NCBI RefSeq assembly: GCF_032854445.1 | Contig: NC_088300.1 | Span: 59,992,984-60,056,983 of the forward strand | Length of the DNA: 64,000 bases | DNA from: Liolophura sinensis | Taxonomy: Eukaryota > Mollusca > Polyplacophora > Chitonida > Chitonidae | Direction of reading: 5' to 3' | Shown here: positions 23,966 to 35,599 of the stretch, piece after piece | Layout of the letters: each line of letters opens with the position of its first letter | Numbering within the stretch: position 1 is the stretch's first letter | Notes under the pieces: model-generated | The model's database searches: none | Seen by the model: only the letters and a program-made list of their open reading frames with translations | What the model was told of the DNA's origin: nothing | Program-made: the position numbers and the translations under genes

Positions 23966-25907
23966 TGAATACCGCGTGATAATCCAGAACAACACGAGTG
24001 TAATCCTTACTTCGATACTAAATGAATCAGTGGCCTCCCATTGACACGAAGCCAGAAAACGTACTTTCTACACACAAACGGCAAAGGAATACATTCGAAA
24101 CTATCCGATAAATGTTCTAAATATTCTTAAGGATAGCTGAACCTGCGAAATTTCTGTTTAAATGGTTGAATGACCAAATCTGCAAACCATTCGCACCTGT
24201 GTGTACATCCGGCCTTTCGTCGAACTATATCAATTCAGTATAGTTTTACGGCATTACACTAATCGTCTTAATTATATAGATCTCAACCAGCGTGTGATAG
24301 TCAGCTCTTACTGAACTGTTAGCTTTGCTTGTTTAAATCAAGCTGAATACTAAATGAGATGAGCATACACGGCTGTTAAATATACAAGCCTTGTTAGAGC
24401 AAACTGCAAGTAATTTAATGAGTCCGTTTAAATATGCGTCAGAAACGATAACGAAATTGGTATTCCTTTAGAAGAAGCACCCCTAATCAGCAATATGAGT
24501 TGCACAAATAGTATTAACTGTATTTAGCAGCTTAATGATACTAGCCTATGTAGCTTGGGTAGACAGAAACATTAAGCGATTAAAAACAATACCCAATAAT
24601 CCATAATTTCTAAATATTATTATTTCTATATTGTCCGATTTTCATGTAGGAATCTGATGTTTAGTGAAAACAGGTGAGAAATCAGGCAAATTTTATGCCT
24701 GTTTCACACGCAAACTTTAATGCACGTTTGCTGGTCAGCCTTCTTTTTTTTTTTTTTTTTGCCTCTTTTTCTCAGTCAGTTTCATACCTCGCAACGTAAA
24801 AACCTTTTAGACTACTTTCAATGCCGGGTTATACGGTTAATATACGCTGTCAGTATGGGCAAAAGCGCTTTGATTAGTAAGTAACCCGCAAGGAGATAGG
24901 TACCCCCTCCCTCACCGTACCCATCCCCAAGCCACCACAACGCAACAAACCCTACTTCGTGTACCCAGAGTATAATGGTAGGATTACCGCCTTTATAGAT
25001 TCGACAGCTAATAACTGACCGCACATGCGGTAGTAGGTAATCTGATTTCCGTCTAGATGTCTCGCCGCCAATTATATGGGCGGAATGATCGATGTACATG
25101 ACAGAAGGGCAGACCTAAAGCAAAGATAAACCTATTTTGAAAACACTGACTGAAATAAACATGGGTATGTGTATATGTGTAATAAATCACACCATATAAT
25201 ATGATACTGCGAAATAGGATTATGATATAATATGCACGTATATGCAGTGTTATTAGTCTAAATACAGCAAACACTTTGATGTCATGTTAATAGAACGGCG
25301 AGGCGATTAAGCCATATTTAGATGATGTTTCTTGGAATAATATATTTCACTTATATGCAAGCATGGACATATTTGTGAAGACCCTGAAGATCAAAGAATA
25401 TTATATAAGAGATACATGATTCACATATCAGGATGTAAAAATGGATAAAATATATGACGAAAGAAAGAATGACACATGTTCTTGTCTACTACATGTAGTT
25501 GTACCTCTTTTGCGGATTTAAACCTTTTTTATAGTAATTATATAACCATTATATAGTAATATACATGAACATGTAAAACAGAAATTTACCAGATAACTCA
25601 GTGGTGACGGTTGTGAAGACAGTACAGTTAACATTTATACTGGATTTGAATCTAGGTAATCAGGTGAATAAATTAGGTATAATATAGGCGTAGGCTATAT
25701 TCGGTTTCATCGAAGCCTTTTGTTTTATGGGTTCAGATTTGAAGTTTCGCACCGAGTATTGTGCCTACTTTCTCAAAGGCGTAGAATTCACAACCTGTAG
25801 AGTGATTGGGCTTATGCAAATCAATAGGTTATATGCATGTATACATTTGTTCTGCCTTCACACATTCTGTGACAGTGTAGTTTACAGTAACATAAAAGTC
25901 AGTTCAA
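23966..25907. other. Intergenic: nothing recognised
   Basis: About 1.9 kb, AT-rich, with a T-run near 24745. There are no open frames with coding character on either strand. Confidence 0.35.
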
Positions 25908-26345
25908 GACAAGATCTTGTCTGCATTGTTGTTATTCTAACAGTCTCCTCTAAGGTATTTCTCTTGTCTCCATGTTACAATTGCATGACAAGATCTTGTC
26001 TGCATTGTTGTTATTCTAACAGTCTCCTCTAAGGTATTTCTCTTGTCTCCATGTTACAATTGCATGACAAGATCTTGTCTGCATTGTTGTTATTCTAACA
26101 GTCTCCTCTAAGGTGTTTTTCTTGTCTCCATATTACAATTGTATGACGAGATCTTTTCTGCATTGTTGTTATTCTAACAGTCTCCTCTAAGGTATTTCTC
26201 TTGTCTCCATGTTACAATTGCATGACAAGATCTTGTCTGCATTGTTGTTATTCTAACAGTCTCCTCTAAGGTATTTCTCTTGTTACAATTGTATGACGAG
26301 ATCTTTTCTGCATTGTTGTTATTCTAACAATCTCCTCGAATTCCT
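25908..26345. repeat. 79-base minisatellite with a 14-base palindrome, six copies
   Basis: Copies start at 25908, 25987, 26066, 26145, 26224 and 26295. The step is 79 except the last, which is 71. Most begin with GACAAGATCTTGTC, a perfect 14-base palindrome, followed by TGCATTGTTGTTATTCTAAC and AGTCTCCTCTAAGGTATTTC. The copies at 26145 and 26295 have GACGAGATCTTTTC, which breaks the palindrome. The array ends about 37 bases before the splice acceptor of the next exon. Confidence 0.95.
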
Positions 26346-26382
26346 TTACCCATGTTACAGTTTACCTCATTTTCCAGTACAG

Positions 26383-27024
26383 GTGTATGAAGCGGACCAG
26401 ATTCCACAACGAGAATCCTTACAAAAACTTTATCTACAAAATGGGCGAAGCTACTAAACTGGCATGGCAAGGGAAACGAGCTAGCTTTCGCTCATCTCGA
26501 CATCAGGACGATGGTGTGTGGTACATAGACCTAATATTATGTCATACAGCAGATCGTTGTCATTGGAATCAAACTTGAAAGTAATATTTCGACATGAGCA
26601 GGAGAAACATGTATGGAATGATACTACCTCTACATTGTTGACCGTAAACCTATAAACCTATAAAGCAACGCGAAATACAAGTAATTTGCACTTGAAGATG
26701 GCTGGCCAATATATTAGTTAGTATAAATTGAATGTGTACGTAAACATATGTAAGTACATATGTTTCAACAGTTCAACTAATTCCTTAAATAAAATTTTGG
26801 TATTGCAGCTTCACTAAGAAAGAATCCTCTGTACACTAAAATACATTATAAAGCTATCGAGAGCACCGTGAAGAGCTGGTTGAGACATGTCGCGGACAGG
26901 AACGGTCGGCGGAGATCGCAAAGCAAGGCAACCACCAGACAGTTACCGACATCTCTTACTTATAACAACAACTTCCTTAAAACAGTGTCGGGAAGTGAGT
27001 TCAATCCAGAAACTGGTCACGCAG
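26383..27024 (+). CDS. Two exons of an unrecognised basic protein (partial)
   Basis: Exon 26383-26513 follows TTTCCAGTACAG and exon 26809-27024 follows GGTATTGCAG. They join in phase 1 and end at a GTAGCT donor. If the ATG at 26387 is the start, the product reads MKRTRFHNENPYKNFIYKMG in exon one (42 residues). Exon two gives 72 residues with KNPLYTKIHYKAIESTVKSW, a basic stretch NGRRRSQSK and SEFNPETGHA. The frame is closed in the other phases, and splice signals and phase agree. I do not recognise the family; there is no signal peptide, membrane segment or catalytic motif. The third exon is not identified. The exon at 40718 is in the wrong phase to follow directly. The exon at 27731 would fit the phase but would end after nine residues. 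Confidence 0.6.
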
Positions 27025-28249
27025 GTAGCTTTTTAAAGATTTCCGCATAAGGGTCCTGTGAGACATTAATGTTTGTCGGCATTAAGTCGGACGAAATAAT
27101 GTGACGGTAACCCGTACTGGCAAAGTTATCTGAAAGATCCAAAGGAGTAGCGTCCCTTCCCCTAGGCCAGAGGCGTGCTTTGGGAGTGTTTGTCCTTATG
27201 ACGCTGTCCACACGTGCATCATTCCAGGTCTCTTCCTCATGCTCATTGAACTCAGAAAACTAAGTCGCTGACACAGTTACTAATTTCTATGAATGGGGTT
27301 TGAGAAATCATCGAGTGGATTCATAGATACTAAGCTGACAATTTGTCACGCCTTTTGTGGTTACCAAGGTAACTAGGTTGTCACTTTCCCAAAAAGTCGA
27401 CCATATAAGAAATATATTTGTTCAGCCATACAGACTGTTGAGTTCCCTGAACTCATGTTTATGTACAGATTTATTCTGGAGTATTCTCTGTTTACCCCCT
27501 CACTGCCAATGATGAAGTATATTGTATGAGAAAATTACAACAGGTAAAACATTTAAATGTATTAAGGCAGCGTATGTCACGCTGTAAGCCAGGTAATATA
27601 TGTTCTTGCAACCAGTTCATTACTTCAGCAATATGCATAAATATATCAGTCGGTCTAAGAAATAATTGTTGCCTTGCAAAGATCATGAAGTGAAAACTAA
27701 TCATGTTTGCTTTTTTTATATATCTTTTAGTTGTGGACGAAAATGGAGTACAGTAGTGCCCCAGGTCAACAGGTATGTCAGGTGTAATTCAATAACTTCA
27801 CCTTGTAATGTTGTTATGGAATGGCATTTTGATAATACATGTACTTAAAGTGTAGATTGTTTACAGAGTACACTTGGGCCTTAAAAACCTTGAAAAGTCT
27901 GGAACTTAAAAGTAATTTTTTCAGGCCTTGAAAAGTATGCTGTTGAAAAAGCAGGTGTTTTTGTGGTTCAACCTGGAAAAGCCTTGACACTAAGACTACT
28001 GAACGCACCTGAGCTATTGCTCATTGTAGCTGACATTCTCGTGGAGAAATTTGTTATTTAGAATCTTTGAAATGCTTCATACTCTGTGGTGCATATTTTA
28101 CATAGGTTAAGATCATTTTACTTTGCTTCAAGCCTGTATAAGTGTAGAATATTTCCTTCAAGTAGCCTGTAAAATCATTGTAAAGCCTGGAAGAGCCTTT
28201 TAAAAGCCTGGAAATTTTAAGTCTACATCTGGAACTCTTTGTCTGTCCA

Positions 28250-28792
28250 TTGTGACTGTTTATATGTCCCAACACCAGGCATGTGTCTATCTGTATGTCC
28301 ATATGTCAATCTGTATGTCCATCTTTATGTCCATATGTCTGTCTGTATGTGTATGTGTCTATCTGTATGTCCATCTTTATGTCCGTGTGGCTATCTGTAT
28401 GTCCGTGTGTCTGTCTGTATGTCCATTTGTCTATCTGTATGTCCATCTTTATGTCCATATGTCTGTCTGCATGTCCATATGTCTATCTGTATGTCCATCT
28501 TTATGTCCATGTGGCTATCTGTATGTCAATGTGTCTGTCTGTATGTCCATATGTCTATCTGTATGTCCATCTTTATGTCCATATGTCTATCTGTATGTGT
28601 ATGTGTCTATCTGTCCATGTTGCTATCTGTATGTCCATGTGTCTGTCTGTATGTCCATTTGTGTATCTGTTTGTCCTTGCGTCTATCTGTATGTCCATGC
28701 GTCTGTCTGTGTGTCCATGTGTCTACATGTATGTCCATGCTTCTGTCTGTATTTATGTCCATGTGTTTGTTTGTATGTCCAATGTCAGGTAT
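28250..28792. repeat. Short-unit minisatellite (TGTCTATCTGTATGTCCAT type)
   Basis: Units of about 16-18 bases based on CTATCTGTATGTCCATNT, without a single clean period. Frames of 181-193 residues, rich in Cys, Val, Ser and Met, are open in all three plus frames. That is the mark of a simple repeat, not a gene. It lies in an intron of the dehydrogenase copy. Confidence 0.9.
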
Positions 28793-28793
28793 C

Positions 28794-29068
28794 GGGGGCC
28801 TCCGTGGCTCAGTTGGTTAGCACGCTAGCGTAGCGTAATGACCCAGGAGTCTCTCACCAATGCGGTGAGTGTGAGTTCAAGTCCAGCTCATGCTGGCTTC
28901 CTCTCCGGCCGTACGTGGGAAGGTCTGCCAGCAACCTGCGGATGGTCGTGGGTTTCCCCCGGGCTCTGCCCGGTTTCCACCCACCATAATGCTGGCCGCC
29001 GTCGTATAAGTGAAATATTCTTGAGTACGGCGTAAAACACCAATCAAAAAAAAAAAAAAAAAAAAAAT
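28794..29068 (+). mobile_element. Full-length tRNA-derived SINE (family A) with 14-base target duplication
   Basis: Starts GGGGGCCTCCGTGGCTCAG. The head has a tRNA-like A box (TGGCTCAGTTGGTTAG) and B box (GAGTTCAAGTCC). Then follow the body (CTCTCCGGCCGTACGTGGGA, CCACCATAATGCTGGCCGCC), the conserved 3' end GTATAAGTGAAATATTCTTG and GCGTAAAACACCAATC, and an A-tail of about 23. CAATGTCAGGTATC is repeated exactly at 28780-28793 and 29069-29082, so the insertion is recent and its ends are certain. Confidence 0.97.
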
Positions 29069-29474
29069 CAATGTCAGGTATCTGTCTATTTGTAACATAA
29101 CAGGTGCCAGTAAAAATTATGAGCTTGGAAATATCATAAAATGAATACTGCAGAGAAAGGGTCAGGTATTGACTGTAATGGCATCCTGTACTTGTTATTA
29201 CAGAATGGAGTACCCAGGTTTGGAATTGCAGTGTTTGGAGTTGGACGTATTGGAATAGTCCACGTGAAGAACCTGTGTAATGATAGACAGGCAGGTGTTC
29301 TCTGGTTGGTTGATGAAACGGCGACTTTCCCATGATTAAAGGAGTTATTATTGGAGTGTCGTCTTGACGGCAAGGTAGCATTAACTACACCGGGCTGTGC
29401 AAATGACGTGCTAGCCGATCCTCAGTGAGCTCTTTAATATACATTTGATTAAATCAGTGTAAATGTATAAGTAG

Positions 29475-31040
29475 ATACACGTAGGCATGAGATACAAATG
29501 GGTTCACCCACGCATACTATAAAAGTGGGTTCAGCCAGGCATAGGATAAAAATGGGTCCACCCAGGCATAGGATACCGGTGGATTCACCCAGGCATAGGG
29601 TACAAGTGGGCTCACCCAGGCATAGGATACCAGTGGGTTCACCCAGGCATAGGGTATAAGTGGGTATACCCAGGCATAGGATAGGACCAGGTTCACTCTG
29701 GCATAGGATACAAGTGAGTAAATCAGGTTTAGGATACAAGTGGGTTCACCAAGGCGTAGGATACAAGTTGGCTTGCCCAGGCATGGAAAAAAGTGGTCGA
29801 CTATACCCAGGCACCCTGGCATAGGGTACCAGTGGGTTCACCCAGGCATAGGATACAAGTGGGTTCACCCAAGCATAGGGCACAAGTGGGTTCACCCAGG
29901 CATAGGATATCAGTGGGTTCACCCAGGCACAGGATACAAGTGGGTTCACCCTGGCATAGGATACAAGTGGGTTCACCCAGGCATAGGATATCAGTGGGTT
30001 CACCCAGGCATAGGATACAAGTGGGTTCACCCAGGCATAGGATAGGAGTGTGTTCACTCTGGTATAGGATACAAGTGAGTTAACCAGGTTTAGGATACAA
30101 GTTGGTTCACCCGGGCATAGGATACAAGCAGGTTCGCCCAGGCATGGGATATAAATGGGTTCATTCAGGTATAGGAGACAAGTGGGTTCACCCAGGCTTA
30201 GGAACAAGTAGGTTCACCCTGGCATAGGATACAAGTGGATTCACCCAGGCATAGGGTTCACTCAGGCATAAGATACAGTGAGTCCACCCAGGCACAGAAT
30301 TCAGGTGGGTTCATCCAGGCATAGGATAGAAGTGGGTTCACCCAAGCATAGGATAAAGTGGGTTCACAAGGACATAGGATTCAGGTGGGTTCACCCAGGC
30401 ATAGGATACAAGTGAGTTCATCCAGGCGTAGGGTTCACTCAGGCATAAGATATATTGAGTCCATCCAGGTATAGGATACCAGTGGCTTCACCCAGGCTTG
30501 GGATACAAGTGGATTAACCCCTTCATAAGATAAAGTTGGTTTACCCAGGCATAGGATACAAGTGGGCTCACCAAGGCATCTGATGCAAGTTTGTTCACCC
30601 AGGCACAGTACAAGTGGGTTCACCGAGGTGGAGGATACATGTAGGTTCATGCTGGTATAGGATACAAGTTGATTCACCAAGGTGTAGGATATATGTAGGT
30701 TCAGGCTGGTATAGGATATAAGTGGGTTCACTCAGGTGTACATGTAGGACACAAGTGGGTTCACCCAAGTGTAGGATAGATGTAGGTTCATGCTGGTATA
30801 GGATATAAGTGGATTCACCAAGGTGTAGGATACATGTAGGTTCAGGCTGGTATAGGATACAAGTGGGTTCACCCTGGTGTACATGTGGGATACAAGTGGG
30901 TTCACTCAGGTGTAAGATACATGTAGGTTCAGGCTGGTATAGGATATAAGTGGGTTCACTCAGGTGTACATGTAGGATACAAGTGGGTTCACCAAGGTGT
31001 AGGATTCATGTAGGTTCGTGCTGGTATAGGATACAAGTGG
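29475..31040. repeat. 27-base minisatellite, over 50 copies
   Basis: Unit AGGATACAAGTGGGTTCACC plus CAGGCAT. Later copies (after about 30600) alternate with GGATACATGTAGGTTCAGGC types. Nine-residue frames (HPGIGYKWV on plus, SYAWVNPLV on minus) stay open on both strands. It sits between dehydrogenase fragments. Confidence 0.95.
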
Positions 31041-31139
31041 GATATTTAGGGCCTAATGGATTCATGAAGATTTATGACAGTGAAGAGTCCACCAAAATCA
31101 AGGTATAGTGCATTGATGGGTTCATCATCATATACCTAC

Positions 31140-31270
31140 CTTTGTACAATTTTATTTATTTATTTCATTTACTCGAGAATATTTCACTTATACAATGGCA
31201 GCCAACATTATGGTGGGAGAAAGTTGGGCTGAGCCCCGAGAAAACACACAGCCATCCACAGATTTTGAAC
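31140..31270 (-). mobile_element. Degraded SINE family A fragment
   Basis: TTTATTTATTTCATTTACTC, then GAGAATATTTCACTTATACA, ATGGCAGCCAACATTATGGT and GGGAG match the family 3' half on the minus strand, with several changes. Confidence 0.65.
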
Positions 31271-31789
31271 TCTCAGCAATGGCATAGGTGAGATATTTCC
31301 AATATACTATGGTGGCCAGTTGAAAGAAAACTGGGCATAGCCAGCATATTATGTGTTCAGGTACGTGTACAAGCCAGGATATAATTTTAAGGAGGTGCAG
31401 GACAGAATGGTATTTCTCCCATATGTTCACTTCATTGAAAAAGATACAGTGTTACTTACATGGCAGTTTTTGTCCTGTACCAAACAGCTAGCCTCTGTTA
31501 AAATAATACCTATTGCATAAAAATTGGAAACATAAATTTCAATGAATTTTTCTGTTTTTGTTTTTTGTAAGAGTGATCTTGATATCTGATTGTGGCTCTG
31601 ATTGAGGCTGCCTTAGCTGCAGGTATGTTACAGGAACTTGCTAAATCTAAACTGGAGATACAAATTTAAAACAGCTTTAAATTATTATATTTATATTTAT
31701 TATTCCCAAGTTTTAGCATAAGTAATAAGAATTGACATCCACATCTGAGTCCACAAAGTCGAAACTTAGATACACATTTGATACATTGT

Positions 31790-32935
31790 TTATTTTCTCA
31801 GATGTTGAAATTGTTGTTGGTTTCACACTTTAGTACTTGGTTTAAAAATTCCAGTGGTTTATGACCCTACATGTTGAAATTGTTGTAGGTTTCACCTTTT
31901 AGTACATGTTCTATACATACTGGTAGTTCATGACCCTATGTGTTGAAATTGTGATAGGTTTCACACATTAGTACATGTTTTATACATCCCTGTAGTTTAT
32001 GACCCTACATGTTGAAATTGTTTTAGGTTTCATACATTACAACATGTTTCATACATACTGGTAGCTTATTTACCTTACGTGTTGAAATTGTTTTAGGTTT
32101 CACACATTAGTACATGTTTTATACATCCCCGTAGTTTATGACCGTACATGTTGAAATCGTTGTAGGTTTCTCATGTAAGTACATGTTTTATACATCCCCG
32201 TAGGTTATGACCCTACATGTTGAAATTGTTGTAAGTTTCACACTTTAGTACTTGGTTTAAAAATTCCAGTGGTTTATGACCCTACATGTTGAAATTGTTG
32301 TAGGTTTCATACATTACAACATGTTTCATACATACTGGTAGTTTATTTACCTTACGTGTTGAAATTGTTGTAGGTTTCATACTTTAGTGCATGTTTTATA
32401 CATACTGGTAGTTTATTTACCTTACGTGTTGAAATTGTTGTAGGTTTCATACTTTAGTACATGTTTTATACATACCAGCAGTTTATGACCCTACATGTTG
32501 AAATTGTTGTAGGTTTCACACATTAGTACATGTTGTATACATACCGGTAGTTCATGACCCTACATGTTGAAATTGTTGTAGGTTTCACACTTTAGTAAAT
32601 GTTTTATACATGCCAGTAGTTTATGACTGACCCTACATGTTGAAATTGTTGTACGCTTCACACTATAGTAAATGTTTTATACATACTGGTAGTTTATGAC
32701 CCTACATGTTGAAATTGTTGTAGGTTTCACACATTAGTACATGCCTTATACGTACCGGTAGCTTATGACCCTACATGTTGAAATTGTCATAGGTTTCACA
32801 CATTAGTACATGTTTATACATACCTGTAGTTTACAACCCTACATGTTGAAACTGTCATAGGTTTCACACTTTAGTACTTGCTTTATACATAGTTTATGGT
32901 CCTAGCTGTTGAAATCATTGTAGGTTTCACTGTGT
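31790..32935. repeat. 69-base minisatellite, about 16 copies
   Basis: Unit TGTTGAAATTGTTGTAGGTT, TCACACATTAGTACATGTTT, TATACATACCGGTAGTTTAT, GACCCTACA, with point differences and small length changes among copies. It lies between dehydrogenase pieces 31586-31622 and 33737-33845. Confidence 0.95.
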
Positions 32936-33489
32936 GTCTAATTTTCAAATTCAAATTTTTCAAAAGGGTAAAAAATAAATATCATATTTCATGTTTAAGC
33001 TTTTCACTTCAATAAGTGAAATCCACATCAGAATGCAAATCTGTTATCTTAACATTAATACAAATTACAGTTATAGCAATAGATTTTTTTACTTGCATGA
33101 AATATGATAACATAATATTGAAATGCCTATATTTGGGAACTATTTTAATAAGTGGTCTTCCTAATGATGGACATAAATATTTAACTACTGAAATCGTGAT
33201 ATTCTGGTCCAGAGATGTTACTATGTTGTTGAATTTGCATACATTGTCTTTAATAGACAAAAAGGCATTTTCTTTCAGTTGTTAGGACATATAAGTTGCA
33301 GGTTCAAAACTGGTATGCAGCACAGATTATGTAGACTGTGCTCATTGCTTGCTTTTGGGGCCTTTAATAGTGATAATAAGGGATCAATGGTGCTTGTGTA
33401 GTAGGTTACTTGGTTTGTGTAATGTTTATTGAGGACTATTTGTCTGCTTCCAATATGCTGTGCGTATCTGCACATTACATATGAGAAAG

Positions 33490-33600
33490 TTTGTCAGTGT
33501 CCGGGTCAGTGGTTTATCCCTTTCCACTGCAGTTTCCTCCATCCATAAAACTCAGTTCTATTGCACAAGTGGAAAATTCTTGAGTATGACATGAAAAAAG
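33490..33600 (+). repeat. Very degraded SINE-like fragment
   Basis: The stretch from CAGTTTCCTCCATCCATAAA to GGAAAATTCTTGAGTATGAC resembles the SINE 3' region, with many mismatches. Confidence 0.35.
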
Positions 33601-34784
33601 AGTCAAGTATGTTTCATTTGTATTTTCATGTATGTTTGCCTGCTTATTAGACCAATTTGCCCACGGTTCGTCACATTCCATGTTTGGTAGAACTGCCATT
33701 GATTGTTTTATGAAATGTGTTGATTTGTCCCCTCAGGTAAGCATGTGTTCACAGAGAAACCCATTGCGCTGTCTCTGGAGGCTGCAGACAAACTGTATAA
33801 AAAGGCCAAGCTCAAAAATAAGGTGCTGTTCTGTGCCTTCAATAGGTAGCTGTTTTTTTCTTTTTTACCTCATTTATGATAAACATACCATAAAACATAT
33901 CTTTATTGCAATGTAAAAGACCATGTAGTCCAGTAATAAATAATTACAGCTGAATGCTAATAATCGGATGATATTTGTATTTAATGTTTTATGAAGGAAC
34001 ATTTTTGTCTTAACTATTTAATTTTTTCCCAGGTGTGTATTACCTGAATAATCATCTGACATATTTCTTAGATCCCACTAATGAGTATTGTCAGTGTGGT
34101 GTACATTATAGTGTATTAGAATTAAAACAATTAGAAGAAAGCATTGATTTCTTCATAAAGAAGAAATGACCAGTGAGTTGAGGTATTGCTTGCACTAATT
34201 GAATGGATTAAAAGATTAAAGGGGACAGGGCCTTACACATCATTGGAGACTACATTCAGCATCATCATATGGCATTTGTATCTATATGTCACAGTTACGC
34301 AAAAGTTTGTGTTTACAATCAGGTACTCCAACTTCTACCACCTCTTTTCAATTTCAACCACCTCTAAAACTGAGTACCATCAAGAAAGTATAAAAATGCA
34401 TTAAATAATAATTAAGAGGAAAAAATAAATAAACATTTAAGATTGACCATTCAAATTCTAGTGAAAATATGTTTCTGTTGGCTTATCACAAAAGAGTTTT
34501 GAGATATATGTAAATGCTGTAAGATGTTTCATTCTAATTTCTAAGTTTTAGCTTCATTGCCATGACTAACAGCAGTATGATTTTTAATTCACAGGTTATG
34601 GGATCTAAGGGAATGTTAGTGTCTTCTAACCCCAAAATGTCCTCGTTAGAGAGGTGGACCCCTGATGGCACTACTCAAGAGACAGCTTACTTCAGCTGTA
34701 TGGAAAGATACGCTGACAGCTATGTGCACGAGATTAGACATTTCCTGGATGTGCTAGATGGTAAGGTTGAAAGGTCATGGTGTG

Positions 34785-34992
34785 ATATGAGACACATGTG
34801 CCTGTGTGGTATGAGTTCAAATGAAACTCATGTCAACATGCTTGACTCTCAGGCCAGTGAGGTTGGGTGTTCAATTCCAGCTATTGCTGATTCAGCTGTG
34901 ACTACTCCAGGCAATCCTGTTTCCTCAGCCTTGAAACCTGATCTCCATCATATAAGTGAAAAATTTCAAAACACCAATGAAATAAATAAGTA
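34785..34992 (+). mobile_element. Degraded SINE-like copy
   Basis: The order AGGCCAGTGAGGTTGGGTG, TTCAATTCCAGC, ATCTCCATCATATAAGTGAA and CAAAACACCAATGAAATAAA follows the SINE layout from B box to tail, but with heavy change. It overlaps the 3' flank of the last dehydrogenase piece. Confidence 0.5.
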
Positions 34993-35204
34993 CTGATACA
35001 ATTGAGTAGCACATCATAGTCTTTGTATATGGATGACAACTTCTGATTTATTAATTTACAATGTTTCAGTTTACACTGTAACCTCCCTTTTAAGTAAATC
35101 TGTCCCAATCGCCACACCCCCAAGTTACAGTAGGAATATAGTCATAAACAGTACAAATCTTACAATGTTACTCTTTCTCCTTCCTTTTCAAACAGAATTA
35201 TGCT

Positions 35205-35412
35205 AGCACAGCTCGATGACTCTGGAGCCTCTCACCAATGAGGCCGCTGTGAGTTCAAGTCCAGCTTGTTCCGGCTTCTCCTCCGGCCATATGTGGGCAG
35301 GTCTACCACCAACCTGTTGATGCTTCAAGCAGTTTCTTCCCACTATTATGCTGGCCGTCATCATACAATCTTGAGCATGGTGTAAAGCTCCAATCCAAAA
35401 AAGAAATAAATA
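35205..35412 (+). mobile_element. SINE family A copy, diverged
   Basis: CTCTCACCAATGAGGCCGCT, then GTGAGTTCAAGTCCAGCTTG, CTCCTCCGGCCATATGTGGG, TATTATGCTGGCCGTCATCA and a tail of AAATAAATAAATC. The first part of the tRNA head is lost or altered. Confidence 0.75.
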
Positions 35413-35509
35413 AATCAACAAAAAAAAAACAATTGTAAAGTGATCTGCTTTAATACTGTAGTTTACTGTCAATGGTTTGATGAGTAGGTCCAAAAAATAG
35501 AAACATATT

Positions 35510-35514
<5 letters not shown>

Positions 35515-35541
<27 letters not shown>
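35515..35541. repeat. (AT)n microsatellite
   Basis: Alternating TA over about 26 bases. Confidence 0.9.
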
Positions 35542-35543
<2 letters not shown>

Positions 35544-35599
35544 GACTTTGACATTTTAACTTTTGCTCAGTATACATTGATATATACAATGTAGATGTA

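Larger units (their letters stand above)
27743..34760 (+). pseudogene. Gfo/Idh/MocA-type dehydrogenase, broken and incomplete copy
   Basis: Pieces in order: 27743-27772 (possible start, MEYSSAPGQQ); 29204-29424; 31586-31622; 33737-33845; 34595-34760. The second has the NAD(P)-binding motif FGIAVFGVGRIG and later ANDVLADPQ. The third and fourth join in phase as LIVALIEAALAAG then KHVFTEKPIALSLEAA, the EKP motif of the family. The last, VMGSKGMLVSSNPK then YADSYVHEIRHFLDVLDG, is from the C-terminal domain. Relatives are inositol 2-dehydrogenase-like enzymes. Problems: TGA at 29333-29335 splits the second piece; the strand usually linking ADPQ to LIVA (about 14 residues) is absent and TGA precedes LIVA; about 100 residues with the catalytic Asp/His region are missing between 33845 and 34595; the phases there (2 to 0) do not join. 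No C-terminal last exon is seen. This is most likely a decayed or rearranged copy; misassembly in this repeat-rich region is the alternative. Confidence 0.75.

Noticed and set aside
28239-28833. Three overlapping Cys-rich frames of 181-193 residues
   Set aside because: All three plus frames are open through a short-unit repeat and run into the SINE, so none is coding.
28797-28890. tRNA gene
   Set aside because: The A- and B-box sequence belongs to the head of a SINE; it recurs with the same body at 46257 and 57942 and cannot form a complete tRNA cloverleaf by eye.
29740-30207. Frames of 96-153 residues on both strands
   Set aside because: Nine-residue repeats of the 27-base minisatellite.
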